Origin: an uncultured Methylocystaceae bacterium
Lineage (GTDB): Bacteria; Pseudomonadota; Alphaproteobacteria; Rhizobiales; Beijerinckiaceae
Direction: 5' to 3'
Assembly (NCBI GenBank): GCA_937870755.1
Contig: CALMZV010000011.1
Location: 1 to 64,000, forward strand
DNA: 64,000 bases
The notes under the pieces are model-generated. The model did no database searches. It was not told the DNA's origin and was given only the letters and a program-made list of their open reading frames with translations. Made by a program: the position numbers and the translations under genes. Below, one piece after another: positions 36,875-45,442 of this stretch (position 1 is the first letter of the stretch; each line of letters starts with the position of its first letter).

Positions 36875-36898
36875 AAAAAGCCCCGGCGAACCGGGGCT
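36875..36898 (-). terminator. Intrinsic terminator
   Basis: Ten-base stem AAAGCCCCGG / CCGGGGCTTT with a CGAA loop; on the minus strand the stem is followed by TTTTTGTTT. It follows the stop of the exported two-cysteine-repeat protein. Confidence 0.85.
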
Positions 36899-36911
36899 TT
36901 CCGCGACGCCG

Positions 36912-37424
36912 TCAGGCGCCTTTCAGCTTTTTGGCGCACTCGCTCCAGTACCCGCCGCCCTTCTGGATCCATTTGAGGCCGCCATTGGAATTGGTGGCCT
37001 TGTTGGCTTTGTACTGGTCGACGCAGGTTTTCATATGCGCCTTGCCTTCCGGCTCCTTGGCGTATTTCGGATCGACCGCTTTCGGGAAGACCGCGGCGGA
37101 CGCAGGCGCCGCGGCGGCGGGCTTGGCGGGCGCAGCCGCAGGCGCCGCGGCGGCGGGCTTGGCGGGCGCGGCGGCGGCAGGCGCAGGCGCAGGGGTTGCG
37201 GCGGCGGGTTTGGCGGCCGCCGGCTGCGCATGACGCACGCGGCATTCGGCGAGGAACTCGTTCCACGACTTGCCGCCGAGTTTGTTGGCGGTCTTGGCCG
37301 TCTGATACTCGGCGCCGCATTCCTTCATAACGTCCGCCTGCGCATGCGCAGGCGCGGACAGGGCGAGCGCAAGACCGAGCGATGTAGCGACGGCGCCCGC
37401 CGTCGCGGCAAAACGAATAAACAT
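36912..37424 (-). CDS. Exported protein with two PsiF-like cysteine repeats
   Basis: A 170-residue secreted protein. A signal peptide covers about residues 1-28 (ATSLGLALALSAPAHA). Two similar modules flank an Ala/Pro/Lys linker (about residues 68-110): the first is CGAEYQTAKTANKLGGKSWN with a closing EC, the second CVDQYKANKATNSNGGLKWI with a closing EC. The pattern C-x3-Y-x3-K-x2-N-x2-GG-x2-W...EC resembles PsiF-type repeats. A disulfide in each module is likely. Function unknown. GGGGAG precedes the ATG, and an intrinsic terminator follows. Confidence 0.75.
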   Translation of the reverse strand: MFIRFAATAGAVATSLGLALALSAPAHAQADVMKECGAEYQTAKTANKLGGKSWNEFLAECRVRHAQPAAAKPAAATPAPAPAAAAPAKPAAAAPAAAPAKPAAAAPASAAVFPKAVDPKYAKEPEGKAHMKTCVDQYKANKATNSNGGLKWIQKGGGYWSECAKKLKGA

Positions 37425-37569
37425 GAAAATGCTCCCCTCTTCGTCGCAAACTTCGCACGGCCAAAGCATAGCCGGCGGCGCGCGCTGGAGCCTCTGCCGA
37501 GTCGAACGCGCGGTCAACGACCAACGCGGCGTTTTTCGCCGCGCGCGCCTGAACGCGGCCTGAACGAAA

Positions 37570-37591
37570 AGCGGCCCGTTGCCGGGCCGCT
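37570..37591 (-). terminator. Intrinsic terminator of the transglutaminase-like peptidase gene
   Basis: Nine-base stem AGCGGCCCG / CGGGCCGCT around TTGC, followed on the minus strand by TTTTCGTTC, 25 bases after the stop of the upstream gene. Confidence 0.75.
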
Positions 37592-37616
37592 CGAAAGTGT
37601 CCAATGTTTTTGCATC

Positions 37617-38240
37617 TCAGCGCGAGACGTAGGCCGGCGCCGTCGTCGGCTCGCCGATCGTCACCCACGTGTTGGCGTCGGTCTGGCTCTGGCGCTTGAC
37701 GAAGCGATAGCCCGTTTTCTTCCAGCCTTTCACCTCGTCCTCGAGATTGTCGAGCACGTAGTCGCCGCGATCGGTGCGCACGGTCAGCACCGCGTGGCCG
37801 TCGCCCTTCTTGTCCTTCACGACCGTCATCAGCAGCGCCTGCGCGGGATAGCCGAGGTCAGTCAGCATGCGGCGCTTGAGCAGCGCGTAGTCCTCGCAAT
37901 CGCCCTTGCCGTCGCTGGGATAGTCCCAGCGGTCGACAAGCTTCCAATGATCCATGTCCGACACGGATTCGATGTTCTTGTTGACCCAGCGATTGACGCG
38001 CTCGATGTCGCGCAGCGCCTTGCCCGTCAGTTCCACGTCGCGGGCGGCCTTCAAGCCCGCGTCGCATTCGCCCTTGTAGCGCTGGCAGAAGTCGACCCAG
38101 CCGTAGGGCACGCTCGTCTCGGCGCCCGTCTCGGCCCAGCCGACGTGGTCCGGGCCGGCGAAGCTCGGGTTGAGCGCGAGCGTGGCGGCGCCCGCCGCCA
38201 CCGCGATCCCCGCCAGAGCCTTTGCAAATTTGACGAACAT
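37617..38240 (-). CDS. Bacterial transglutaminase-like cysteine peptidase, exported
   Basis: A 207-residue periplasmic protein with a signal peptide (residues 1-28) and the BTLCP (DUF920) fold. The catalytic triad is visible: Cys in GKGDCEDYALLKRR, His in GDGHAVLTVRT and Asp in DYVLDNLEDEV. Related LapG proteins cut adhesins under c-di-GMP control, but no LapD or adhesin is nearby, so the target is unknown. It has its own terminator. Confidence 0.9.
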   Translation of the reverse strand: MFVKFAKALAGIAVAAGAATLALNPSFAGPDHVGWAETGAETSVPYGWVDFCQRYKGECDAGLKAARDVELTGKALRDIERVNRWVNKNIESVSDMDHWKLVDRWDYPSDGKGDCEDYALLKRRMLTDLGYPAQALLMTVVKDKKGDGHAVLTVRTDRGDYVLDNLEDEVKGWKKTGYRFVKRQSQTDANTWVTIGEPTTAPAYVSR

Positions 38241-38620
38241 GTCTGTCCCCGTTGTTGGGACGAGAATGGCGCCGGCGCGTTGGAGGGCTTTGAAGCAATT
38301 GCCGCGCTTTTTACGCGAATGCGTTCAGATTTTTGTTCGCACGACGTAAGAATAACGACGGCTGAAAGCGCGCGGTTAAGCATCGGTTCAATCGCACACT
38401 CCGTTGTCTTTTATCGGCTTTTTGCGCCAGCCCGCATGCGGCGCACGGATGCCGGCCGCCCGTGCGGAGCCGCGCCTGCCCAATCGTTAACGCGCGCACG
38501 GGTTCAAACGTTAATTTGGCGATGGCCGCCCGCATTGCGGTCGCAATTCGCGCTCCGGCGCGGCGTTCTTGCAACCGCCAGACGGCGCGCCATCTATTCT
38601 CGACGATGCCGGAGAGGACG
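38241..38620. other. 380-base intergenic region, no gene recognised
   Basis: This lies between two divergent genes (the peptidase and the EcsC-like gene) and must contain both promoters. It holds an AT-richer part at about 38320-38430. No convincing small gene or RNA was seen. GGAGAGG at 38611-38617 is the ribosome binding site of the next gene. Confidence 0.4.
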
Positions 38621-39466
38621 ATGACCGACCCCCTGATGAGCCCTGCAGACCAGGCCGCCCTCGCCCGCGCGGTCGAGGCGCTGGAGCGCACGAGCCTTGC
38701 GATGCGCCTGAACAACCTCGTCGGCCGGCAGCTCGAGACGATGGGCGCGCTCGTGCCGGCGAGCGTCTCCGGCGTGGTGACGAAAGCTTCGACGCTCGCG
38801 CTGAAGGCGGCGATGCGCGCTGCGCTGCTCAGCCTGCGCAAGACGCGCCAGCGCGACAACCGCGCCATGCACCGCACGCTGGCCGCAGCCTCCGGCGCCG
38901 CGGGCGGCGCGCTCGGCCTCGCCAGCCTGCCGATCGAACTGCCGATCTCGACCACCATCATGTTGCGCTCGATCGCGGACATCGCGCGGGCGGAGGGCGA
39001 GGACCTGTCGCAGCCGGAGGCCGCGCTGGCCTGTCTTCAGGTGTTCGCGCTGGGCGGACCCGCGCGCGCGGGCGCCGCCGCACAGACCGGCGCGAGAGCC
39101 GACGACATGTTCGAGGGCGGCTATTTCGCGCTGCGCGGGGTGCTGGCGAAATCGATATCGGAAGCCGCGACCTATATCGCCCAGAAAGGCCTTGCGGACG
39201 AAGCCGCGCCGATTCTCGTGCGCCTGATGAGCCAGATCGCCGCCCGTTTCGGGCTGGTGGTGTCGCAGAAAGTCGTCGCGCAGGCCGTGCCGGTGATCGG
39301 CGCGGTGAGCGGGGCGGCGATCAACCTCGCCTTCACCGAACATTTCCAGGCGCTGGCGAAGGGCCATTTCACCGTGCGGCGGCTGGAACGCCTCTATTCA
39401 CCGGATCTGGTGCGGCAGGAATATCAGCGCATCGCGTCCGAGAAGGCGCGCGCGGCGGCGGCATGA
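38621..39466 (+). CDS. EcsC-family protein
   Basis: A 281-residue protein of the EcsC family. An N-terminal helical part is followed by a Gly/Ala-rich hydrophobic stretch (AAASGAAGGALGLASLPIEL) with ISTTIMLRSIADIARAEGED and a second amphipathic hydrophobic region (VIGAVSGAAINLAFTEHFQA). EcsC is linked to ABC transporters and proteolysis in Bacillus, but its biochemical role is unknown. The start has GGAGAGG three bases upstream. It stands alone before two tRNA genes. Confidence 0.8.
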   Translation: MTDPLMSPADQAALARAVEALERTSLAMRLNNLVGRQLETMGALVPASVSGVVTKASTLALKAAMRAALLSLRKTRQRDNRAMHRTLAAASGAAGGALGLASLPIELPISTTIMLRSIADIARAEGEDLSQPEAALACLQVFALGGPARAGAAAQTGARADDMFEGGYFALRGVLAKSISEAATYIAQKGLADEAAPILVRLMSQIAARFGLVVSQKVVAQAVPVIGAVSGAAINLAFTEHFQALAKGHFTVRRLERLYSPDLVRQEYQRIASEKARAAAA

Positions 39467-39478
39467 AGGGGGAATTGG

Positions 39479-39549
39479 AGGCCTCGCCCGGAATCGAACC
39501 GGGGTGCAAGGATTTGCAGTCCTCTGCGTAACCACTCCGCCACGAGGCC
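39479..39549 (-). tRNA. tRNA-Cys (anticodon GCA)
   Basis: Minus-strand cloverleaf: acceptor GGCCTCG with CGAGGCC and the U discriminator typical of tRNA-Cys, anticodon loop CTGCAAA in stem AGGA/TCCT, T-arm with GGTTCGATTCC. CCA is not encoded. Confidence 0.95.
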
Positions 39550-39669
39550 TCGCGCGGGCGTCCGGCTATAGCGCAGGCGCCCCACGTTTCGCAAGGCTGA
39601 CGCCTCAAAGTGTTTTATGCTTTGCAATCGCGTCCGGCCTTGTTATATGGCGCGCCCATCGCCGGTCGT

Positions 39670-39745
39670 TCCCCGATAGCTCAGCCGGTAGAGCAAGCGA
39701 CTGTTAATCGCTGGGTCGCAGGTTCGAGTCCTGCTCGGGGAGCCA
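39670..39745 (+). tRNA. tRNA-Asn (anticodon GTT)
   Basis: Plus-strand cloverleaf: acceptor TCCCCGA with TCGGGGA, discriminator G and an encoded CCA; anticodon loop CTGTTAA in stem GCGA/TCGC, T-arm GCAGGTTCGAGTCCTGC. Confidence 0.95.
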
Positions 39746-39815
39746 TTCCGGCGTTCATCGCTTCGCCGTCGTGATTGTCGCGCGTTTTCGGCGCGCGGTC
39801 CGATCGTGCGCGGGC

Positions 39816-40964
39816 TCATCTCGCAAGGTTGCGCGGCGGCCGCGGATATTCGAGTTGCATGGCCACGAAATCGGCCGTGCGCGCGCCGTAGCGCGTTTCG
39901 ATGGCGCCGAGCGCCCTGTCCAGGATCTGCATCGCAGGACGATCGTCGATCGGCGGCAGGGCGTGGTCGACGGCCATCGCAACGGCGACGTGATCGGGCG
40001 CGATGCGCAGGCCGCCGCGCGTCGTCACGGGCCCGGCGGCGGCGTAAGTCTCCGCGTGCGAGCGCCAGGTGCGCGACCAGGCGTCCGCAGCCAGCGCGAG
40101 CGCGATCTCGTCGACGCCGGGTTCAAGCGCGATGCCGATGCGCTCGCGATTCCAGAAGGCCAGCACATTGCCGAGAGCGGTCGTGGCGAAGGCGCGCGTG
40201 AAAGCGAACGCGCCGCTGTCGTGGCGCACATCGTACCGCGCGAGCCCCACCTCGCGCGCGACCGCATCGGCCTTCTCGCGCCCCGCGATGGCCTCCACCA
40301 GCATCAGCGCCATCGGCATGGACGCCGTGACGCCGGTCGTGGTCGCCACCCTGCCGTCCACCACCACGCGCCTGTCGGCGACATAGCGCAGCGTGGGCGT
40401 GCGTTTGCGCAACTGGTCCAGATAGTACCAGTGGGTGGTGGCCCGTTTGCCGTCGAGAAGGCCGGCGGCGGCGACGACCTTGGCGCCCGCGCACACGCCG
40501 ACGACGATTGCGCCCTTGGCCGCCTGGCTTTTCAGCCACGCCAGCACCGCCGGATCGTCGTCGCGACTCATGGCGGGCACGATCACATAATCGGCGCCGT
40601 CGGGATGGCGCGCGTCGAATTCGGCGACGGTGGCCTGCGCTTCGACCGTCAGCGCGGGAAAGAGCTTCACCGGCCCGCGCGCCATCGCAAGCGCCACCAC
40701 GTCCGCCACATCGGCGCGGCGCAGCACGCCATAGGGCATGAGATAATCGGTGACTTCCGTCGAATCGTTGAGGCCAACGACGGCGATCAGCGGACGCGCG
40801 CGCCTGGGCGGCTTCAGCGCGGCGAGCGTCGCTTCGCGCTCTTCTCGCGCGACGGGCGGGGCGACGCCGGGCGAGGACGCCGGCAAGGTGAGAATCCATA
40901 CGACGAACAGCGCGGCCGACAGCGCAAGCGCGCCCACGAGGCTCCAGACGGCGATCCGAAACAT
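39816..40964 (-). CDS. Membrane-anchored DJ-1/PfpI-domain protein
   Basis: A 382-residue protein with one N-terminal membrane segment (about residues 5-28), then a DJ-1/PfpI (class I amidotransferase-like) domain. The nucleophile-elbow cysteine is in IVVGVCAGAKVVAAAG, followed by LLDGKRATTHWYYLDQL. The C-terminal 140 residues have no family I recognise. The same GLLDGKRATTHW-type motif occurs in the GlxA regulator two genes away, so the domains are paralogous. Probably a periplasm-facing sensor or hydrolase; function unproven. Confidence 0.75.
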   Translation of the reverse strand: MFRIAVWSLVGALALSAALFVVWILTLPASSPGVAPPVAREEREATLAALKPPRRARPLIAVVGLNDSTEVTDYLMPYGVLRRADVADVVALAMARGPVKLFPALTVEAQATVAEFDARHPDGADYVIVPAMSRDDDPAVLAWLKSQAAKGAIVVGVCAGAKVVAAAGLLDGKRATTHWYYLDQLRKRTPTLRYVADRRVVVDGRVATTTGVTASMPMALMLVEAIAGREKADAVAREVGLARYDVRHDSGAFAFTRAFATTALGNVLAFWNRERIGIALEPGVDEIALALAADAWSRTWRSHAETYAAAGPVTTRGGLRIAPDHVAVAMAVDHALPPIDDRPAMQILDRALGAIETRYGARTADFVAMQLEYPRPPRNLAR

Positions 40965-41006
40965 GACAATGGCTCCCTGCCCCCGCAGGCCCGCCGCCGC
41001 GCCGCG

Positions 41007-41486
41007 CTATCCGCGTTCGGCCTTTTCGATCGCGGCGATGTCGATCTTGACCATGCCCATCATCGCCGCCATGGCGCGCGCGGCGGCCGCCCTGTCGGGA
41101 TTGGCCATGGCCCGCACGAGCGCGCGCGGCACGATCTGCCAGAACAGGCCGTATTTGTCCTTGCACCACCCGCACACGACTTCCGCTCCGCCGTTGCCGA
41201 CGATGGCGTTCCAGAAGCGGTCGGTTTCTTCCTGCGTGTCGGTGAAAACCTGAAAAGACACCGCTTCGTTGAACTTGAAGCTGGGACCGCCGTTGAGGGC
41301 GACGAAGGGCTGGCCGCAGATGGTCATGTCCACCGTGAGCACGTCGCCCGCGCGCGTGCTGGGATTGTCGAGCGGGGCGCGATGCACGGCCTCCACGCGG
41401 CTGTCGGGAAACGTGGCGGCATAGAATTGCGCGGCTTCCTCGGCCACCCCATCGAACCACAGGCAGGCGGCGATCCTGGCGTTCAT
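41007..41486 (-). CDS. VOC-family protein (PhnB-like)
   Basis: A 159-residue protein of the vicinal oxygen chelate superfamily, PhnB/3-demethylubiquinone-like branch. Features are ACLWFDGVAEEAAQFYAATF, LTVDMTICGQPFVALNGG and WCKDKYGLFWQIVPRALVRA. The branch has unclear function; metal-binding residues are not all obvious. GGGAG precedes the ATG. It is 42 bases downstream-facing from the membrane DJ-1 gene and divergent from the GlxA-type regulator. Confidence 0.85.
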   Translation of the reverse strand: MNARIAACLWFDGVAEEAAQFYAATFPDSRVEAVHRAPLDNPSTRAGDVLTVDMTICGQPFVALNGGPSFKFNEAVSFQVFTDTQEETDRFWNAIVGNGGAEVVCGWCKDKYGLFWQIVPRALVRAMANPDRAAAARAMAAMMGMVKIDIAAIEKAERG

Positions 41487-41572
41487 GACGATTCTCCCTT
41501 GCGTTCCTTGCGGCGACAGAATGGCGGCGAAGGGTTGAAGGTGGAGGCTACCGCCATTACAGTCCGGCAGAA

Positions 41573-42532
41573 ATGACATATATCCGGCAAAAACGGCCAC
41601 GGGCCATCGGCATCGTCGTCTTTCCCGGCTTCCAGCTTCTGGATGCGGCGGGGCCCGCGACCGCGTTCGAGATCGCGGAACGGTTTTCGCCCCGCAGCTA
41701 CAGCCTGACGTTGTGCGCGCCCGGCGGCGGCGCGGTGGAAAGTTCGTCCGGGTTGAAACTGTCGGTCGAGCCGCTGGCCGGTTGCGCGTTCGACACGATC
41801 ATCGTCAGCGGCGGCGAAATCGCGCGCAGCCGGCGGGCGACGCGCGACATCGTCGGCTGGCTGCGCGCCGCGCGCGCGCGGCGTATCGCCAGCGTCTGTT
41901 CGGGCGCGTTTCTGCTCGCCGAAGCCGGCCGGCTCGACGGCCGCCGCGCCACCACGCATTGGGCCAGCACCAAGGATTTCGCGCGCAGCTATCCGCGGGT
42001 GACGCTCGCGCCCGACCGCATTTATGTGCAGGACGGGGACGTGTGGACCTCGGCCGGCATTTCGGCGGGCATCGATCTGGCGCTCGCGCTGATCGAGGAC
42101 GATCTGGGGGCGGACATCGCGCGCCGCACGGCCCAGCAGCTGGTCGTCCACCATCGCCGGCCGGGCGGGCAATCGCAATTCTCGGCGCTGCTCGATCTCG
42201 GCGGACGATCGGGCCGGTTCGGCGATCTCATCGACTGGATGCGTTCGAGCCTCGGCGAGCCGCTGACGGTCGAGCGGCTGGCCGAGCGCGCCGCCATGAG
42301 CCAGCGCAATTTCGCGCGCGCCTTCGCCGCCGAGACCGGCGCGACGCCGGCCAAGGCGGTGGAGCGATTGCGGCTGGAGGCCGCCCGCGCCGCGGTCGAA
42401 ACGAGTTCCCTGCCGCTGGATCGCATCGCCGAAATGTCGGGCTTCGGCGATGCAGACCGCATGCGGCGGGCGTTTCTGCGCGGCCTTGGCCAGCCGCCGC
42501 AGGCGCTGCGCCGCGCGGCGCGCGCGGCATGA
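41573..42532 (+). CDS. GlxA-type transcriptional regulator (DJ-1/PfpI plus AraC HTH)
   Basis: A 319-residue regulator. The N-terminal DJ-1/PfpI domain (about residues 10-185) has the nucleophile loop IASVCSGAFLLAEAGRLDGR. The C-terminal AraC-type double helix-turn-helix shows VERLAERAAMSQRNFARAFA and RIAEMSGFGDADRMRRAFLR. GlxA regulators control catabolic genes, for example of choline-type compounds. It ends 19 bases before the photolyase gene. The divergent VOC and DJ-1 genes are candidate targets. Confidence 0.9.
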   Translation: MTYIRQKRPRAIGIVVFPGFQLLDAAGPATAFEIAERFSPRSYSLTLCAPGGGAVESSSGLKLSVEPLAGCAFDTIIVSGGEIARSRRATRDIVGWLRAARARRIASVCSGAFLLAEAGRLDGRRATTHWASTKDFARSYPRVTLAPDRIYVQDGDVWTSAGISAGIDLALALIEDDLGADIARRTAQQLVVHHRRPGGQSQFSALLDLGGRSGRFGDLIDWMRSSLGEPLTVERLAERAAMSQRNFARAFAAETGATPAKAVERLRLEAARAAVETSSLPLDRIAEMSGFGDADRMRRAFLRGLGQPPQALRRAARAA

Positions 42533-42551
42533 GCGAAAGACGACCAACGCC

Positions 42552-43973
42552 ATGACCGAACCCGCCATCGTCTGGTTTCGCGAAGATCTGCGGCTTGCGG
42601 ACAACCCCGCGCTGACGGCCGCCTGCGCGCGCGGCGGGCCGGTTCTGTGCGTCTACATTCTCGACGAGGAGAGCGAAGGCGTGCGCGCGCCAGGCGGCGC
42701 GGCGCGCTGGTATCTGCACCATGCGCTCGCCGCGCTTTCGGCTTCGCTCGCGCGAAGCGGCGGGCGGCTTGACCTCTATCGCGGACCGGCTGAAACGGTT
42801 CTGCGCGATCTCGTCGCGCGAAGCGGCGCCGGCGCGCTCTACTGGAACCGGCGCTACGGCGGCGCCGAAATCGCGCTCGACGCGCGGATCAAGACCGCAT
42901 GCGACGGCGTATGCGAGGTTCGCAGTTTCAACGGCAAGCTGCTCGCCGAACCGTGGACCGTGCTCAACCGGAGCGGCGCGCCGTTCCGCGTGTTCACGCC
43001 GTTCTGGCGCGCGGCGCAAGACAGGATCGACCATGCGCCGCCCCTGCCCGCGCCGGCGCGTCTCGTGGCGGCGGCGCCGGCCGGCGCGCCCTGCGCGCTC
43101 GGGGCGCTGGGGCTTGAGCCGACAGGACCCGACTGGGCGGGCGGCCTGCGCGCAACGTGGCGCGCGGGCGAAGCGGCCGCGCGCGAGCGGCTCGCCGCCT
43201 TTCTCGACGAACGGCTCGCCCGCTACGCCGCCGAACGCGATCTGCCGCATGTCGAGGCCACCTCGCGCCTGTCGCCGTCCCTCGCCTTCGGCGAGATCTC
43301 GCCGCGCCAGATCCGCGCCGCCGTCGCGCACGCGGTCGACGCGCAGCCGGCGCTCGCGCGCGCGGCCGACAAGTTCATGTCCGAAGTCGGGTGGCGCGAA
43401 TTCTCCTGGTCGCTTCTCTTCCACTTCCCCGATCTGCCGGCCGTGAATTTCGACCGGCGTTTCGACGCCTTTCCATGGCGCGCGGAAGACGAGGCCGCGC
43501 GCGATATCGCGGCCTGGACAGCGGGCCGCACCGGCTATCCGCTGGTGGACGCGGGCATGCGTGAACTGTGGGCGACCGGCTACATGCACAACCGCGTGCG
43601 GATGGTCGCGGCTTCGTTCCTCATCAAGCACCTTCTCGTCGACTGGCGCGTGGGCGAGCGCTGGTTTTGGGACACGTTGTGCGACGCGGACGCCGCCAAC
43701 AACGCGGCGAGCTGGCAATGGGTCGCCGGCTGCGGCGCGGACGCGGCGCCCTATTTCCGCATCTTCAACCCCGTGCTGCAGGGCGAAAAATTCGATCCAG
43801 ACGGCGCTTATGTGCGGCGCTGGCTGCCGGAACTGGCGGCGACGCCCGCCAAGTTCGTCCACAAGCCGTGGACGGCGCCGCAGCGCCCGGCCGACTATCC
43901 CGCGCCCATCGTCGACCACGATTTCGCGCGCCGGCGCGCGCTGGCCGCGTTCGAACGGCTGCGCGCGGTCTGA
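42552..43973 (+). CDS. phrB: Deoxyribodipyrimidine photolyase
   Basis: A 473-residue DNA photolyase of the cryptochrome/photolyase family, repairing cyclobutane pyrimidine dimers with blue light. The N-terminal antenna domain starts IVWFREDLRLADNPALTAA. The FAD-binding C-terminal domain shows SRLSPSLAFGEISPRQ, WREFSWSLLFHFPDLP, GYMHNRVRMVAASFLIKHLL and the tail WQWVAGCGADAAPYFRIFNP. Length is standard. It shares an operon-like spacing with the upstream GlxA-type regulator and the downstream cyclopropane synthase. Confidence 0.93.
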   Translation: MTEPAIVWFREDLRLADNPALTAACARGGPVLCVYILDEESEGVRAPGGAARWYLHHALAALSASLARSGGRLDLYRGPAETVLRDLVARSGAGALYWNRRYGGAEIALDARIKTACDGVCEVRSFNGKLLAEPWTVLNRSGAPFRVFTPFWRAAQDRIDHAPPLPAPARLVAAAPAGAPCALGALGLEPTGPDWAGGLRATWRAGEAAARERLAAFLDERLARYAAERDLPHVEATSRLSPSLAFGEISPRQIRAAVAHAVDAQPALARAADKFMSEVGWREFSWSLLFHFPDLPAVNFDRRFDAFPWRAEDEAARDIAAWTAGRTGYPLVDAGMRELWATGYMHNRVRMVAASFLIKHLLVDWRVGERWFWDTLCDADAANNAASWQWVAGCGADAAPYFRIFNPVLQGEKFDPDGAYVRRWLPELAATPAKFVHKPWTAPQRPADYPAPIVDHDFARRRALAAFERLRAV

Positions 43974-44096
43974 CCCCGAACGGGGATTGCGCGCACGCGC
44001 GCGCCGAAGCAAACTGCCGTCCGTCGTCCCCGCCAGCGCGGCGGGGCTGTGGTCTCTCCCCGCGCGTGTCGCGCGTTGCAGTTCGGGGGCGATTCC

Positions 44097-45332
44097 ATGA
44101 CGGTTCTGACATTCGACGATGACCGATCCGACTTTGCGCCCGCGCCCGACGACTATGCGCGCGCCTTTCCGATGACGCTGCGGCCGGCGTTGCGCCTGTT
44201 CGAGATGATCGCCGTCGGCCGGCTGGACGTGACGACGCCCGACGGCCGCGCGCTGCGTTTCGAGGGCGCGGCGAGCGGTCCGCAGGCGCGACTCGACATT
44301 CGCGATTTCGCGTTCGCGCGCGCGGCGGCGAAGGGCGACATCGGCGTCGCGGAATCCTACATGCGCGGCGAATGGGACACGCCGGACCTCACCGCGTTCC
44401 TCGAACTGTTCTGCGTGAACCAGCCGGTGGTCACGGGCATGCTGGACGGCCGGCCGCTCGTGCGGCTGGCGCAGATGGCGCGCCACTGGCTTCATCGCAA
44501 CACGCGCGCGGGGGCGCGGCGCAACATTCACGCGCACTACGATCTCGGCAACGAATTCTACGCCGCGTGGCTCGATCCGAGCATGACCTATTCGAGCGCG
44601 CTCGGCCTTGCGCGCGACGGCGATCTGGCCGCAGCCCAGCAACGCAAATACGCCGCCCTCGCCGACGACGTGGGCGTGGGGCCGGACCGGCGCATCGTCG
44701 AAATCGGCTGCGGCTGGGGCGGATTCGCGGAATTCGCGGCGCGGCGCGGCGCACATGTCACGGGCCTGACCATCAGCGCCGCGCAGCAGCAGTTCTTCCA
44801 GAGCCGCATGGCGCGCGCCGGGCTCGATGCGCGCGCCAAGGCGCTGATGCTCGATTATCGCGACGCGCGCGGGCAATACGATGCGCTGGTGTCGATCGAA
44901 ATGTTCGAGGCGGTGGGCGAAGCCTACTGGCCGGAGTATTTCGCGCGGGCGCGCGCGCTCCTGAAGCCGGGCGGACGCGCGGGCCTGCAGATCATCACCA
45001 TCGACGAAAGCCTGTTCGCGCGCTATCGGCGCGAACTCGATTTCATCCGCCGCTACATTTTCCCCGGCGGCATGCTGCCGACGCGCGACATACTGCACAA
45101 GCTCGGCGCCGCGCACGGGCTGAAACTCGTCGGCGAACGCGCGTTCGGCTTCGACTACGCCGCCACGCTCGCGCAATGGCGCGCACGCTTTCTCGACGCC
45201 TTCCCACGCATATCCGCGCTCGGGTTCGACGAGACGTTCCGGCGCATGTGGACCTACTACCTCAGCTATTGCGAGGCCGGCTTCCGTGCGCGCACGATCG
45301 ACGTGCGGCAACTGGTGTTCGAACGGGCGTGA
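44097..45332 (+). CDS. cfa: Cyclopropane-fatty-acyl-phospholipid synthase
   Basis: A 411-residue SAM-dependent enzyme that converts unsaturated acyl chains of membrane phospholipids to cyclopropane chains. An N-terminal domain of about 110 residues precedes HYDLGNEFYAAWLDPSMTYS and the SAM motif IVEIGCGWGGFAEFAARRGA; LGVATURE-type active-site region DYRDARGQYDALVSIEMFEA follows. It resembles the Cfa-2 group of rhizobia. It is 124 bases downstream of the photolyase gene on the same strand. Confidence 0.9.
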   Translation: MTVLTFDDDRSDFAPAPDDYARAFPMTLRPALRLFEMIAVGRLDVTTPDGRALRFEGAASGPQARLDIRDFAFARAAAKGDIGVAESYMRGEWDTPDLTAFLELFCVNQPVVTGMLDGRPLVRLAQMARHWLHRNTRAGARRNIHAHYDLGNEFYAAWLDPSMTYSSALGLARDGDLAAAQQRKYAALADDVGVGPDRRIVEIGCGWGGFAEFAARRGAHVTGLTISAAQQQFFQSRMARAGLDARAKALMLDYRDARGQYDALVSIEMFEAVGEAYWPEYFARARALLKPGGRAGLQIITIDESLFARYRRELDFIRRYIFPGGMLPTRDILHKLGAAHGLKLVGERAFGFDYAATLAQWRARFLDAFPRISALGFDETFRRMWTYYLSYCEAGFRARTIDVRQLVFERA

Positions 45333-45442
45333 TCCTCCGCATGGCGCCCGCGCGCTCTTCGCGCGCCCTTGTCGCGCGCTCTTGTCGCGCGCGCCCGCGC
45401 GTCCTATCGATGAGGCTGGGGCTTCTCAGCACGGATTGCGAC

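Noticed and set aside
42228-45311. A 1027-residue open frame antisense to photolyase and cyclopropane synthase
   Set aside because: Low-complexity Arg/Ala composition typical of the antisense frame of GC-rich coding DNA; no family features.
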